64,000 nt of DNA from Achatina immaculata (lineage: Eukaryota > Mollusca > Gastropoda > Stylommatophora > Achatinidae), in contig CM019709.1 of NCBI GenBank assembly GCA_009760885.1, positions 31,301,713 to 31,365,712 of the forward strand, in the 5' to 3' direction. Positions 11,936-24,200 of this stretch are shown piece by piece. Every line of letters begins with the position of its first letter. Position 1 is the first letter of the stretch. Both the position numbers and the translations under genes were made by a program. Under the pieces are notes generated by a model that searched no databases, was not told where the DNA came from, and saw only the letters and a program-made list of their open reading frames with translations.

Positions 11936-12290
11936 TCATTCGGCTTGAGTAGCTCGTCTTAACCTCCCGAAGCTATGATTTTTGCACATACAGTATACAT
12001 GATCTTCGTTCACGCTTACGATCATGTGCCATGCCGCCTGGCGTAGGCGATCATTTCTCTCCACAATTCCCTGTCTTTTGGGTTGATTATAAGCTGCGCC
12101 GGTGACTTTCTTCCTGGCCACACTTGACACCCCATCCAGTAACGTATCTCTCTGTCTTCTTCTGTCTCTTATTCCCTCAATTTTTCCATTTGCCACGGTG
12201 CATTTCAATTTTCCTCTTTTCAGGAAATGCCCTATAAATCTCGATTGTCTGCCTCTGATGTTCAGGCTTTTTGGGGTGAAGACTCTGTCC
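11936..12290 (-). pseudogene. LINE ORF2 C-terminal fragment
   Basis: The minus strand reads VANGKIEGIRDRRRQRDTLL and then RLRQAAWHMIVSV, the post-RT tail typical of LINE ORF2 proteins (GKIEGxRxRGRQRxxxLD). The same family end recurs at 44155-44620. It sits between two oppositely oriented family-B repeats. Confidence 0.7.
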
Positions 12291-12295
12291 GATGA

Positions 12296-12612
12296 GGCAA
12301 TCAGCGACCCATAGCTGATATGCCAGCATCAAGGTTAGCGAACCATAGCTGACCAAGACCCTGTCCCACCTCTCCGTGGAACCTCCAGTAACAGGCCTAG
12401 CCTGACTAACGGGGCAGGGATCGCCATAGTCCCCATGGTGGTGGAGTCTGCTAAAGAAGCATTGTACACCCCGTGCTTTTTAGCTGTACTCCGGGACTGA
12501 AAAAAGTAGCCGCCTCTCTCAAAACCCTCTCTCACGCTGATATGATGCTGTGCCTCAACACCTCTACAGCATCGGCTGCAAAGAACAACAGCTCGCAGTT
12601 ACAGGGATTTCA
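12296..12612 (+). repeat. Dispersed repeat family B
   Basis: Starts GGCAATCAGCGACCCATAGC. It shares CAGTAACAGGCCTAGCCTG, GTGGAGTCTGCTAAAGAAG and ATCGGCTGCAAAGAACAACA with copies at 22470, 47243 and 60830, and in reverse at 28687 and 50342. There is no coding potential. It may be a SINE or a short non-autonomous element. Confidence 0.8.
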
Positions 12613-13134
12613 TACAAGTACGGTTTTTTTTTTTTTGTGGATTATACTTTGGGTTTCAATGTGTAGTAATTATCTAGCAGTTCTGTAATGAATGCTTTTG
12701 GGATTTCATCATCATCATCATTATCCACCTTTACATAGCGTTCCCTGACATAGAATCAGAAATGAGAGTAGAACAAACGCTACAAGACTGCAGATTGTAA
12801 GGAGAGCTGGGAGGAAGTAGCTGTGACCCTCGGCAGTGCCAGTGAAAGAAATGAACATCGTATTCCCTGAGACAGCGAAGCTTATATCTGGAGGTCAAAA
12901 TCCGTGTCTGATAAAAGGAATGAAGAAGAGAGGAGATTGCGTTCAGGCGACCTTCTGCTTCATCGTGACCCTGGTTTTCACGTCCACGTGGACCAGTGTG
13001 TGGCCTATCCGTCGTTCTTCAAGACCTCCTTCATAGTTTCCTCTAGTGAATCGCTGTTCGTCAGGATTTTTGTCTCAAGATTTATAACACCTCACTGCTT
13101 TCAATGTGAGCAAACAATGTGTGTTAGTAGAATA

Positions 13135-13487
13135 TTAGTTTACGCTTTAACAAAGTTTATGATTTTAAATATGATCTTAGTTCCCAATTTTAACAAAGTT
13201 TATGATTATAAATAGGTTCTTAGTTCCCAATTTTAACTAAGTTTATGATTATAAACAGTATCTTAGTTCCCATTTTAACAAAATTTATGATTATAAATAG
13301 GTTCTTAGTTCCCATTTTAACAAATTTTATGATTATAAACAGTATATTAGTTCACATTTTAACAAAATTTATGATTATAAATAGGTTATTAGTTCCCATT
13401 TTAACAAAGTTTATGATTATAAATAGGATTTTAGTTCCCATTTTAACAAAGTTTATGATTATACATAGAATCTTAAATACATTTTAA
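13135..13487. repeat. 42-bp minisatellite, about 8 copies, split by an insertion
   Basis: The unit reads TTTTAACAAAGTTTATGATT, then ATAAATAGGTTCTTAGTTCC and CA. A unit length divisible by 3 gives an artificial ORF (VPILTKFMIINR repeated). A further partial unit lies at 14983-15000 beyond an inserted element. Confidence 0.93.
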
Positions 13488-13496
13488 CAACGTTTA

Positions 13497-14982
13497 TCTT
13501 CTTCTTCTTCTTCGTTCGCTTCTACCACCAAAAACCGCACTGATATCCTACTGAATTCACGCCTGTGGTCCTCGTTAGGTCCCATGGTCCCCTGTGTGGT
13601 CCCCAAAAAGACCACACGAGATCCACGAGAGGACCACAAGGGGTTCAGAGTATCACAGGGCTTTAGCCTGTATTCTTGGTGGGTCTCGGAAGCGGGATTG
13701 CGTAACACCGTGGTTTTCATTGCACCAGTTTAGTCTAGGGTTGGACTTTCTCACCGGAAGACCTCGACGTGTTTAGGATATCAGTGCATCCCCGCTGGGT
13801 GAGAGGCGGTAGCCCACCCAGGCCAGAATTGGACTTTCTCACCGGAAAACCTCAACGTGTTTTGAGATACCCGTGTATCACCGCCGGGTGAGAGGTGGTT
13901 GCCCATCCAGTCCAGAGTTGGACTTTCTCACCGGAAAACCTCAGCGTGATTAGGATACACAAACATCCCCTCCGGGTGAGAGGTGGTTGCCTATCTAGAC
14001 TTCCCTGGTCCAGTGTCTCCGACTTCAGCATTTTGCGGTCGTGGCCGCTACCCTTCCTAGTTGTGACCAGGATGGAGCTTTTGTCCAGGAGGACGAATCC
14101 TCGCCACTAGTGACTTTTACCCCTGGGTTGAGCCGGTTTAGGCATTATCCCAGTATGGGCGTATTTGGGACGAGACCGACCTCTAGAGCAGAGGTACTGT
14201 GACATGCATAGCCTTCAAGATTCACCCCTGGTATGAGCCGGTTTAGGCAAAATTCACCAGTATGGGTGTATATCAGGCGTTACCGACCTCTAGAGCGGAG
14301 GTGGCATGACATGTCTAGCCATCAAGTTCCACCCCTTGTGTGTGCCGGTTTAGGCATATTTCACCAGTGTAGGTGTATTTCGGACGTGGCCGGCCTCTAG
14401 AGCAGAGGTGCCGTGGTATAGCCCTCGTAGCGATACTACTGGACATACCGGTTAAACTTCACTTTCCACCACCTTTTCCCATCGGCGCCGCACAGCAACC
14501 TTCATTTCTTGTCCGCATTTCTTCCTTGACCGGGAGGAGCTTCACTCCACGCGCGGCATTTGAAGAGTCTCGCCAGCAGTGTCTTAACCTCTGGGACAAG
14601 CCGGTTCATGCATTTCACCCGATATATTGCACTCAGGACGTGGCTGACCTCCAGACCAGAGGTGCCGTGATTTGACTGTTTGCTTCGCTTGATCCTGTCT
14701 ACCACCTTTTCCGCAGTGATGCTGCGCGGCAACCTCATTTGCAAATTTCTTCATTGGCCGGGAGGAGCACTGCTCCACGCATGGCAGCTGAAAATCTCGC
14801 CAACAGCGGCAAATGAGCTACCAAACGTGCCACTCATCTACCCTAAGTAACTGGTTTTCAGGCGCCAGATATTCGCCCTCGCCCCTTCTCCTGTCAGTTT
14901 AAACAGTTCTGCCACGGGAAGGCCAGGAGCTGGACTTGACTGCCAGAGGCTGTTTGAGGCGCGTTTGCAGTCCTTAGAACCA
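13497..14982 (-). mobile_element. Non-autonomous retroelement of about 1.49 kb with internal tandem repeats
   Basis: The + strand starts with (TCT)n, so on the minus strand the element ends in a (GAA)n tail, as retroposons do. It interrupts a 42-bp minisatellite and is flanked by CAACGTTTA (13488-13496) and CAAAGTTTA (14983-14991), a 9-bp target duplication with one mismatch. Inside are three ~90-bp repeats (GGACTTTCTCACCGGAAAAC ... GGGTGAGAGGTGG; about 13740, 13830, 13917). There are also three to four ~110-bp repeats (GAGCCGGTTTAGGCA ... CTCTAGAGCAGAGGT; about 14116, 14225, 14332, 14590). There is no credible ORF. The segment is richer in GC than its surroundings. A second partial copy lies at 52309-52402. 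The family is unknown to me. Confidence 0.65.
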
Positions 14983-15060
14983 CAAAGTTTATGATTATAA
15001 TCTGTCATATGAATGCGCGAGTAGCGACATAGTTAGTACTGTAAGTATGTCACAGTGAAT

Positions 15061-15192
15061 AGGAGATTCAAATCCGGCCATTGGTGTCCTAACTGTACAA
15101 GTTGGTACATCTTGGAGTTGGGCAGATAAAGACGGACTGGCATGATGCTGACCACATCGGCCTCTAGTATGTCGACAAGCCAGTGAAAAAAA
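15061..15192 (+). mobile_element. SINE family A, partial
   Basis: AAATCCGGCC (B-box remnant), then GATGCTGACCACATCGGCCT and CTAGTATGTCGACA match the SINE A body. The head is degraded. Confidence 0.55.
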
Positions 15193-15194
15193 CA

Positions 15195-16565
15195 CTAACC
15201 ATATATCTTCTGAGTGTCTTTATATCATGCTATGCCTATTTTTTCCTATGTTTGTGAGTTATGTCATATATATAAGAATGTGGAGTCATGTTTTGAAGTG
15301 AAGATTGTATTATAAATGAGCCAGTTAAAGAACCGTTATGACAGGGAAGACATTTATTTTAGGGAAAAACTACATTATTTATTATTTTCTTTTATTTTCC
15401 GTCGTTTCTGAGTCACCTTGGAAACCAGGCATTCTTCTCCGCAGGCAGTACATTTTTGCCTACCTTCAGAAATATCTTCTTTTTTTTTTTTCTTTTTTTC
15501 CAAAGAGGAAGTAAACGAGGGAAAGAATAAGGAACTCATTTGAAAACATCCAGATGTTTATATTTAGTTGTAGATGCGGTTTGGCCAGACGCTTTGTTTC
15601 ATCATTTGACATGACAGCGTAAACACCGCACTCCGCCCGCACGGCATTACTTCCTCGGGACTTGCAGGAAACCGTCTTTGTAATGGCAGTCTCTGCGTGG
15701 GGTGCATACTCGTTCTCTGAGTTATCTTATCACGAAGGTATAGCGATGGCACTATATGGTCTTGAAAGTAGCAGCTGCTCATTTCTTATCTTTAGTTTAT
15801 CTGGAGGTATGCGGCCGCAGTTATCGGAGAGCCGAACGTCCTGTTTCCAGTTTGTGTGTAACATTCCTTTCCGGTGAAAATATCTGAAGCAGCCTTTTTA
15901 TCTAAGTAGAATTGTTCAACGCTGTGCTATATTCTATGACAGTGTGGTTCCAGAACTCGAGGTAGCGAGACTTGCCGGGGGATCTCATGGTGGGTCGCGA
16001 GATGTTTCGGCAAATGTAGACATCTTGTCGCTTTATATTTTCAGACCTAAATATTACAAAGATAACAACAATACTCGCCACTGCTCATTTAAATATTTTG
16101 AAATATGTTTTTTTTTCCTTATGTTTTGAGCATTTCGTAAAAGTTTTGAAAATTGTTGCAGTATTTAGAAAGTGGCATTATATATAATCTTGTATGACAA
16201 GTGGCAAAGTTGCATCATGCTAAATGCATTGAAGTTAATTTTGTTGAATTTAAATATCTGAATCTGTTTCGTGGGTCCACGTACCAATGCTAGTTTAGGG
16301 TCTCAGTCACGAAATAGTTGGGAACCGCTGATCTAGGGATCTGTGCTACACGGAATTCTCTTCCTTTGTCTGGTATTACTTAGAAACGCCAGGCCTTCAC
16401 TCGTTCTTTTGCACATAAGTTAATGCTACCCTCTTTTATTTTTGCAGATCCTTCCTGTTTTTTTTTCCTTATCCACAATCATTAGTTATTGCCATGCCCA
16501 GATCAGTCAAGAAGAAGATAACTACCCATTCTACCCGAACGTTGGCCTCGCTTTTCCTCGACTCA
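15195..16565. other. Non-coding stretch
   Basis: No gene or recognised repeat. It is AT-rich with T homopolymers near 15480 and 16110. Short open frames (15564-15877) have no recognisable motif. Confidence 0.6.
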
Positions 16566-16567
16566 TC

Positions 16568-19500
16568 TTATCATTCATTCATTGATTCATTTGCATGCCC
16601 CTTGCGGAACTTTGCCTCCCTAAAAGCACTCCTTTACGCCATTTGGTTGTGAATTAGATGGCCTGCTGCTGATGCATCCATTTACAGATCATCAACGATT
16701 TCTTGCAGCTATCTCTAGATTATCATGATGTTTAATATGTCCAAAATATTTAAGTTTTCTCTCTTTAATCATCTTTACTAGCCAGCCTTCTTCAGTATTA
16801 AGTTCCTGTGGTATGAATATATTTGTTCTTTTTTGTGTCCATGATATTTGAAGAACTCTTCTGTAGCATTTACATTCAAAGGCATTTATATGTTTCTCAG
16901 CTGTTTTGTTAAGTGTCCAGGTCTCACAAGCATATGTTGCGATGGGAAAGATGCATGCCCTTAAAAATCTTATTTTTGTGGTTCTGTCTGTTCCTCTACT
17001 TCTTCCAGTTTTTCCTCATTGATACATATATCAGCTGCCTTGTTTGTTTTGTCAGTTGTCATCAATTTACTTTTCTTCACATAAAGATAGAGGTTTTGGT
17101 CTTCACTGTTCTTACGGACTGACATAATTAGTTTTTCCATCCCTTTTTGTGTTGTGGACAGTAATACTGTGTCATCAGCATATCTAATCTCTGGTATTTC
17201 ATAACCTCCAATTAGTATGGCATCATAATATTCTTTGTCTACATCTTCTCTAACACTCCTCATTATATTTTCAGCATACAAGTTAAATAAGTAAGGCGAC
17301 AATATGCACCCCTGATGTACCCCTTGTTTTATGTCAAACCAAGTTGTTGTTTCACCATTTATTCTTACTGCTGCCTGTTGGTCTAGATACACCAGTGATG
17401 TTAATTGTATCAGATGTGTTGGAAATTCCATTTTTTCCCATTATTTCCCAAAGTTTCTGGTGTTGTACACAATCAAATGCCTTTGAGTAGTCTGTAAAGG
17501 TAAATATAGATTCACATTAAACTCTCTGCATTTCTGTAATATTAATCTTATATTGAATATATGATCTCTTGATCCTCTTCCTTGCCTAAAACCAGCTTGG
17601 ACCATATAGACTTCTTCTTCTATTTTCTTACGAAGTCTACCCATTATGATTTTTAACAGAATTTTACTGGCATGAATAATCAGGGCAACTGTTCTGTAGT
17701 TTGTGCATAATTTCAGGTTACCTTTTTTTTGGCAGTGGTATGAATACAGTTCTTTTCCATTCTTTTGGCCAAATACCTGAATGCCATATCTTTTTACATA
17801 GTGCATGATAGATTGTTGCACATTCCTTTCCTCCTGCTTTAACAAATTCAGTTGTTATCTCATCACATCCTGGTGATTTACCATTTTTCAGATCTTTATT
17901 GCCCATAAAACTTCTTCTATTGTCGGTTCGGGTTCTTTCTCCTCCAATAATAATTCACACTGTTGATTTCTGTTTCACAGACAGCTGTTTCATACATTCC
18001 TCTGCTGCAATATTCTTTCCATCTTTCTAGAATTTCCTCTGTCTCTGTCAAGGTATTCCCCATCTCATCACAAATTACATTTAGCTTAGGTGTGACATTT
18101 CTCGTCAATGTTTTCATTTCTTTAAACATTTCACTATCTCTTCCACACTTCTGATGTCTTTCTATTCTTTCACAACAATCTTGTATGTATTGTTTTTTGT
18201 CTTTTCTTATGTTTCTTCATACTTCTTTTGTTAAAGATTTATATTCCTCTTTGTTTTTGTTTGTCACTTTCCATTACGTCTTCATTTCTCTACGTTTTTT
18301 TATCAATTCTAGTGTACTTGCTGTAATCCATCCATTCTTTTGTGTTTTCTTTACTGGAACCATGTCTTTAGCTGTTGTTGTTAAGATATCTCTGGCCTGT
18401 GTAGCGAAATCATCTGGTGTCATCTCCTCCTGTACAGCCATCAGGATTTCGAAACAGTTTTTCACTTCTATACCATATTGTTCTGGTATTTTTGTAAGAT
18501 CAAAAGCAGAGTGGTCTTGATCCCGTAACTGTCTTTTTTTATCGTTATCTTCTTGTCTGCTATTAATAACTCATGGCCCGTGGCACAATCGGCACCTGGT
18601 AAAGTTTTTGCTGGTGTTATACTTGATCTCCACCTTCTTTGCACCAAAATGTAATCTGTTTGATTCTTGGTTTTCCTATCAGGTGATGTCCTTGTGTAAA
18701 GTCTTCTTGGATGTTGTTTAAAAGGTGTGTTAGCAATCATTAGCTCATTTTCCATGCAAAAAGGCATTAAATTGTCACTTGCCTCATTTCCGTGTCCTAA
18801 GCTAAATTTCCCTACAACATGTCCTTCATCTTCTGCTCTTTCTATACCAATTTTTTGCATTAAAATCACCCATTATTAATTCAATATCATTTTTCCCTAC
18901 CTGGTCTATCGTCGTTTGCAGTGTGTTATAAAAGTCTTCTACTTCCTCTTCTTCTGCTGCTGATGTAGGTGCATATATCTGGATGAATGTTACATTTCTA
19001 GGAGTGCCCTTAAGTCTGATTGTGAGGATTCTATCACTTACTGGATTGTAACCTAGTAATGCTTTTGATGTTGATTTGTCCAAGTAAAAAAAGCCACTCC
19101 ATTCTTTCCTCCAAATTTTCCACCAGAGTATATAAAGATATTATCATGCTCGCTCTTGAAGTGTCTTGATCTTTTCCGTCGATGTTCGCAGATTCCCAAA
19201 ATGTGTATCCCTGTTCTTTTCATCTCGTCACTTATTATTTGATACTTTCCCTCGTACATAATTCTTACATTCTATGTTCCTACTCTTATTTTTCTTTTTA
19301 GTTTGATGCAGGGTTTCTTAATAACACCGTCAGGATTTTGTCCGTCATCACAATTAACTAGTACTGATCTCTGTCTCACACTCTTCCCCAGTGTTAAAAT
19401 TAGATCTATCTGGCCTGCAGGCCTCCCCGCCAGATCTTTTCCTATTTGACTTTCCATGTTACTGTTTGGGTTTCTTGGTGTATTTCCAGAAGGTGGTTTA

Positions 19501-19700
19501 CCATTGCTTTCCTTCCGGGAGTGACTGTACTAGTCAGTGATCGTAGCCATTGTCCCTACATTTAGATCATCTGCCAACCATCATAGAATAGTGACCATAA
19601 CCACCATTATCTGTTGGCTGCTCTCCCATTCCATCCAGCACCTGCTCCCATGGCTCACGTCACCCTGACCTCTACCCCGCTAACCCCTCATCTTACCAGC
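16568..19700 (-). pseudogene. RTE-like LINE, near full length (endonuclease plus reverse transcriptase), decayed
   Basis: Minus-strand element of about 3.1 kb. From its 5' side (about 19700) come a leader with GGAAGGAAAGCAATGGTAAA, then an apurinic-endonuclease-like region. This reads MYEGKYQIISDEMKRTGIHI, GICEHRRKR, IQIYAPTSAAEEEEVEDFY, ELIMGDFNAK and RRLYTRTSPD...TDYILVQRRW (19259 down to 18470). A linker (KNGKSPGCDEITTEFVKAG) leads into the reverse transcriptase: FIPLPKK, NYRTVALI, QAGFRQGRGSRDHIF, QQAAVRING, GCILSPYLFNLY and RYADDTVLLS. The 3' end at 16568 is a (TGAA)n-type tail. Several frameshifts separate these pieces, and a deletion after EEKLEEVE removes part of the post-RT region. 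It resembles the RTE group often annotated as craniofacial development protein 2-like. It is not expected to be mobile. Confidence 0.9.
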
Positions 19701-20207
19701 AATTGAGAATTCCACGAGAAAAGTTTGGTTTTGCTCAGGCACATATTGAACACCTTCCTCCGAACTTATCAGTTCTCAGCTTCAGCCTTCATTGTTCTTT
19801 CAAATTGCATTATCATTTTGTCTCTGTTTTCTTTTAACCTTGTATTTCTGCTTAAATTTTTATGATATACTCCTATATTTTATAGTCATTGCTGCTTGTT
19901 TGGCTTATTATCATTGCAGATGCAGAAGCTGAATACAGTAGTTTACAAAATAAGTAAATGTCAATTGAAAAATAATTAATCTTAAAACTAGAAACGAGAA
20001 ATAGCTAGTAAATAATTCACGAGGACGAGTAAAAAAGTAACCGCAACTCAAAGGAGGTAGTTATTGAAAATATATCAGTTAAAAAAAAAAAGAATCAAGC
20101 CAACAGAAAGTTTTTTTCATAGATTTCTCAGTGGTTACGTCCATTGATTTCCGCTTGCTTTCTTTACTCGCCCAGGTAAGACATTTCAGCTTAAAGCATA
20201 AACAGAG

Positions 20208-20471
20208 CGGTCTGGTTGGCTGAGTGGTTAGGCGCTCGGTTCAAGTCCCAGCAGTGGGGACTTTTTCTGGTACCACCAGGTCAAAAAGTCCCCAAGTCCA
20301 CCCAGCCTCTAAGAATGTGTACCAGAAAAACCTGGGAAGGTAAATGCGGCCAGGCGAGATACTGACCACATCCCACTTTCATGTGTTGATGGTCTTGGGA
20401 ATACCTGCCCAACACCGTATTCCCACTATACCTTAATGGCATGGAAACTGGGATTTTGCTTTTTTTTTAAT
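20208..20471 (+). mobile_element. tRNA-derived SINE family C with 13-bp target duplication
   Basis: Head GGTTGGCTGAGTGGTTAGGC (A box) and GGTTCAAGTCCCAG (B box), then a body ending TTAATGGCATGGAAACTGGG and a T-run. It is flanked by perfect AGCATAAACAGAG at 20195-20207 and 20472-20484. A second copy is at 47705-48050. Confidence 0.9.
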
Positions 20472-20484
20472 AGCATAAACAGAG

Positions 20485-20840
20485 GTGTGTATCTTATTTT
20501 ATCATCATTTGCCAAGAGATTGAGTCAATAAGGACTAGTCTTATTTTTGTGCTTCATGTTTGTGTTTGTTTTTGTTTATACCGAGCAACTCTGACATCAT
20601 GAAAAGCCTACTTATTTGGAACTGAAGTCACTTTGTCTGGATAAACAAGAAAGCAAACTCCTGGTTCTTGATGAATTCATAATTAGGGGTTAATTAAGCT
20701 TCTTGCTTTCTGTTTTATTTTGTTTTAGCACAGATCCCAGCATGGCAAAGCTTCCCCCCCCCCCTCCATTTGCTCACCTTTGTTGTTTCCTCTTTTAGAA
20801 ATGAGGCGGTGACGTGATCTTTTTGATTTACTCTCTCCCT

Positions 20841-20872
<32 letters not shown>

Positions 20873-22029
20873 CTCTCTTATTTTCTCACTTTCCTTTCTC
20901 ACTTTTTTCACTCTCTCCTTCCCATTTCACATTCTCTCTCTTCTCCTCTTTCTCTGTCCTGCTTCTTTTTTTTTTTCAGTCGGAGGGGGTGGTAGAGTAA
21001 AGGAGGAATGAGGAAAGATAATTTGATTCTTCATCTCTAGTACATCTATGACCAGATATCTCCTGATTTCTGTACAGAAAATATAAAAATTCTGCCAACG
21101 ATATCTGGATACACAGTTTATTAATCCAGGAGGACATAAAAAGGAGTTATGAGTGCGCATATGCGTATACTTTCGACTGCCATATTTTATTTATATTTAT
21201 TTAACATCAACAGAGCAACAAATGCTGACTTTTTCTTATGACATTTCCTCATAGTGAGCATTTTCTTTGGTAGTTTTCACGCTGTGCCTTAAATTGAAAG
21301 TTCATAACTACTTAAAGTGTTCCCACGTAATAAAAGTTTGAAGAACACTTCTCTGTGGAAGAAGCATGGAGGAAGTGTCTGGTGGTAGATTCTAGCCGGT
21401 CCAGCCGTTGTCACTTCGAGACTTAAAACACCCCTGTCATCATTTCTAAAAATAGTAAAGAAACGCTTGCGAAGTTGGGACCCCCAAATGCCAACTAATT
21501 CACCAGTTGTAGCTCTTAACAGTGTGGGCTGTACCTGTATCTGTGAACTGAAAGCTCTTGATAGCTCATATTCAGGTAACCATCTTAGATTGAAGGTGTC
21601 CTATTGCGTATTACGGAGAGATCTTTTTACAAAACTGCACTTGGTTATCGAGAGATAGATCCGTCTTTACCTTGTTGGCCAGACTCTGTAATATTATAAC
21701 AGCCTTTTACTTGTGTGAATTTTCCAGTCCCCAGGTTTGAGTTTTACCCCCCCCCCCTTTTTTTTTTTGGCCAGATAGTGAAATGTACGCTTTTATGTCT
21801 TAACAGCAACGCCACTTGGAGACATGGAAGTCTTCGCTAGCTATGCTTTGTTATCCATGATATCATAGCTCTACCATAGACATCTCCGCCCACATTCCAC
21901 TGTTTCCACGTTGTTATTTAAAATGAAATAACTTTGTAGAAACTAAATGATAATCAAAATATCTTTCAACGTTTATTAGGGAATGAACTTTTGTTCACTA
22001 CTGTTTGACATTTGTTTTTCATTGTGTAG
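20485..22029. other. Non-coding stretch before the SH3 exon
   Basis: Contains a (CT)n/(CA)n tract at about 20832-20880 and C/T homopolymers near 20752, 20968 and 21748. No exon recognised. Confidence 0.6.
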
Positions 22030-22263
22030 GGTATGTACCTGGCCAAAGCGTTGTATGACAATGTGGCAGAGACGCCCGACGAGCTGGCCTTTCGTAAAGG
22101 GGAAATCCTGACCGTCTTGGAAAAGAATACTAAAGGCCTAGATGGCTGGTGGTTATGCTCTCTTAAAGGGAAGCACGGAATCGCCCCTGGAAATCGTCTT
22201 AAGATCCTTTCAGGCATTGGTGAGAGTTCAGTAGGAGCTCCAGTCGGAGATGGTGCTAGTAAG
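22030..22263 (+). CDS. BCAR1: CAS-family adaptor (p130Cas/BCAR1-like), SH3-domain exon
   Basis: Internal coding exon of 78 codons for the N-terminal SH3 domain of a CAS-family scaffold. These proteins sit at focal adhesions, and the SH3 domain binds proline-rich partners such as FAK. Seen: the acceptor AG at 22028-22029 follows a T-rich tract, and the donor GTGAGT starts at 22264. The frame reads GMYLAKALYDN, then ELAFRKGE, GLDGWW and PGNRLKIL. These are the ALYDY-type RT-loop motif, the tandem Trp and the 3-10 helix motif of an SH3 fold, and the ALYDN/GLDGWWLCSL wording is characteristic of CAS proteins. The Met at 22033 is preceded by an in-frame Gly codon inside the exon. Known vertebrate family members start a few residues earlier in a separate exon, so the true start is probably upstream. 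The last residues (about 62-78) are a Gly/Ser linker. The exon ends in phase 0, matching the exon at 61676. Confidence 0.93.
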
Positions 22264-22469
22264 GTGAGTTTCCCTTTTTTTATTTTTTTTTTTTATTTTT
22301 GGTATCAGAGTTTGTTTCGCCAAAATATGTATCCCACATGTTTCCTTCTAGCCGTGTGCACATTATGAATTCGTATATGAATATTAGTTCCGTAATTCAT
22401 TTGGGACTTTTGCCCTGTGTGTGCCGCGTGTTATTTTTGTCATACAGCCAGGGGCAACAAAGACTGTCC

Positions 22470-22798
22470 TGTTTGGCAGTCAGCGATCCATAGCCGACAA
22501 GCTAACGTCAGAGTTGGTGAACCGTCGTCCACCAAGTCCCAGTCCTACCTCTCTGCTGGTACAGTAACAGGCCTAACCTGCCTTACGGAGCAGGGATCCC
22601 CATAGTCTGGTGGAGTCTGCTAAAGAAGTATTGCAAACCCCTTGCTTTTTTTTTTTAGCCTAACTCAGGAACTGAAAATACAGCCGCCATAACCCGCTCC
22701 CAATCCGACACAGCGCTGTGCCTCAGTATTTTCACTGCATGGACTGCAAAGAACGCCAGCTCACAGTTTCAGGGAGATAGACGAAGAAGAAGAAGAAG
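22470..22798 (+). repeat. Dispersed repeat family B with (GAA)n tail
   Basis: A longer copy of family B (see 12296), starting GTTTGGCAGTCAGCGATCC. It ends CAGTTTCAGGGAGATAGACG followed by (GAA)n. The tail suggests retroposition. Confidence 0.8.
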
Positions 22799-23699
22799 AC
22801 TCAATCAATCGCGGTTAGACTACCCTTTCTCTTCATTAGCCAGCTATTTGTCACCGGTAGAAGTCCTCAACAGTGTATTGTATGCAGACTGTGCTAGTGA
22901 GAACACAAAAGCTGTGTAATAAATAAAAGTGTGCCAAAGTAAAGAACCAAATCAAACCCAGCTGTATAAGATGGTGAAGGCATGGGTGAATTGCTTATAA
23001 TAAAGAGTCAGGTATAGCTGTAGCCAAAGAAGCAGTAAACTATGAGCTGCCAGAAGTCAGGAGTCTGTCCCCGCCAGACTCGAGCCCTGTGATGACATCG
23101 TGGAGAGTCAGGCTGGGCATCGACCCACAACGAAGAGATTGGGCTCTTGTCTAGGTCTGGTTCGTAGGCCCCAAATATAGCCGCACCGTTCTTCCAGCAT
23201 GACCCAGTGTAAGTAATCAGACACCTTATAACGCTGTAACGAAATTATTTAGGATCATTGTGTTGTCCTACGTCATTCTTGGCAATAGTTACATCTTGAA
23301 TAGACCTTCTAAGCTGTCTGAATGTATCGAAACAATTCAGTCTGTACTGCTGTTTTCTATATATCTTTGTTTTGCACCTCGCAATGTGATGTTATATACA
23401 GTAATCCCCACAGCGCCATTATGAGTAAGTTTCATTGTCCGTAGGTATAGCGGTTTCAAGTTTCTATACAAATACAAACAGCGTGTCATGTCATGTTTTG
23501 CACACATTTCTCGGTTCTTGTGTACACACGTGTGTTTATTTTTTACTGACATTTACAGACTGAAAACGTTAAAAGCTGTTGAAGCCCACTTGTCGATGAT
23601 TTTAAATGAACAGACTGGAAATACAAATTTCATCAGATAAGACTTTCCATCAGGTAAAACTGAACTTATAACCATTAAGTATGACCTCTTGTTACTGAA

Positions 23700-23855
23700 A
23701 CAGACACGATGCCACTGTCGAGTGATTGAAAGGAGAAGGTGGCAGTGGATTGGTCACATTAATGAGAGTGACAGATGAATCCTGACCACGAACAGCTTTG
23801 ATGTGAACTCCACAGAGCATGGGACGACCCACAGAGACGTCTGACTTACAGCTTA
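23700..23855 (+). pseudogene. LINE 3' end fragment
   Basis: CATGCCACTG-type start with RRRWQWIGHI in translation, the post-RT motif of LINE ORF2. Short and interrupted. Confidence 0.5.
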
Positions 23856-24200
23856 CAACCTTCCCGTGCTGTTAAACGCCACTTAGACTTGTTTGCCAAG
23901 TTTTCCTGTTTTCGGCGAGTTTTTCAACTTCATCAGGGAGCGTTATGCCCACTAAACTGGATATGTCCGTCCATCTTCTTTTTCTGATCACCTATGAGAC
24001 AGGTTGTTGTTGCCTCATCTGTCTTATCTCTGCGTTGTTATTAAATTCATTCCACTTTATACCAAGTGTTTTCCTGAGGCATTTGTTTTCAAAAGAGTCT
24101 TAATTTGTTGTCTGTTTCTTTAGTTGATTTCCAGCGTTCGCATACATAAACGAGGGTGGATATCACATTTGAATTGAATAATCTTAACTTGGTAAGCAAG
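23856..24200 (-). pseudogene. LINE ORF2 C-terminal fragment
   Basis: The minus strand reads LLTKLRLFNSNVIST, YVCERWKSTKETDNKLRLFE and a distal DEVEKLAENRKTW-like tail. These parallel the LINE at 40740-42075 on the + strand. It is opposite in orientation to the preceding LINE piece. Confidence 0.75.

Larger units (their letters stand above)
1..22029 (+). other. Upstream intron or 5' flank of the CAS gene
   Basis: Because the SH3 exon begins with a splice acceptor, at least the part next to 22029 is intron. The first coding exon, expected to encode only a few residues, is not identifiable by eye. Only repeats and mobile-element remnants are recognised here. Confidence 0.7.

Noticed and set aside
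22033..22368. SH3 exon read as a 111-codon intronless gene
   Set aside because: The tail after 22263 is a T-rich intron. A canonical donor GTGAGT and the in-frame phase match to 61676 fit a spliced gene better.
23920..23950. CTGATGA-like core on the minus strand
   Set aside because: It lies in a LINE coding tail (DEVE...) shared with other copies, and the stems do not pair.
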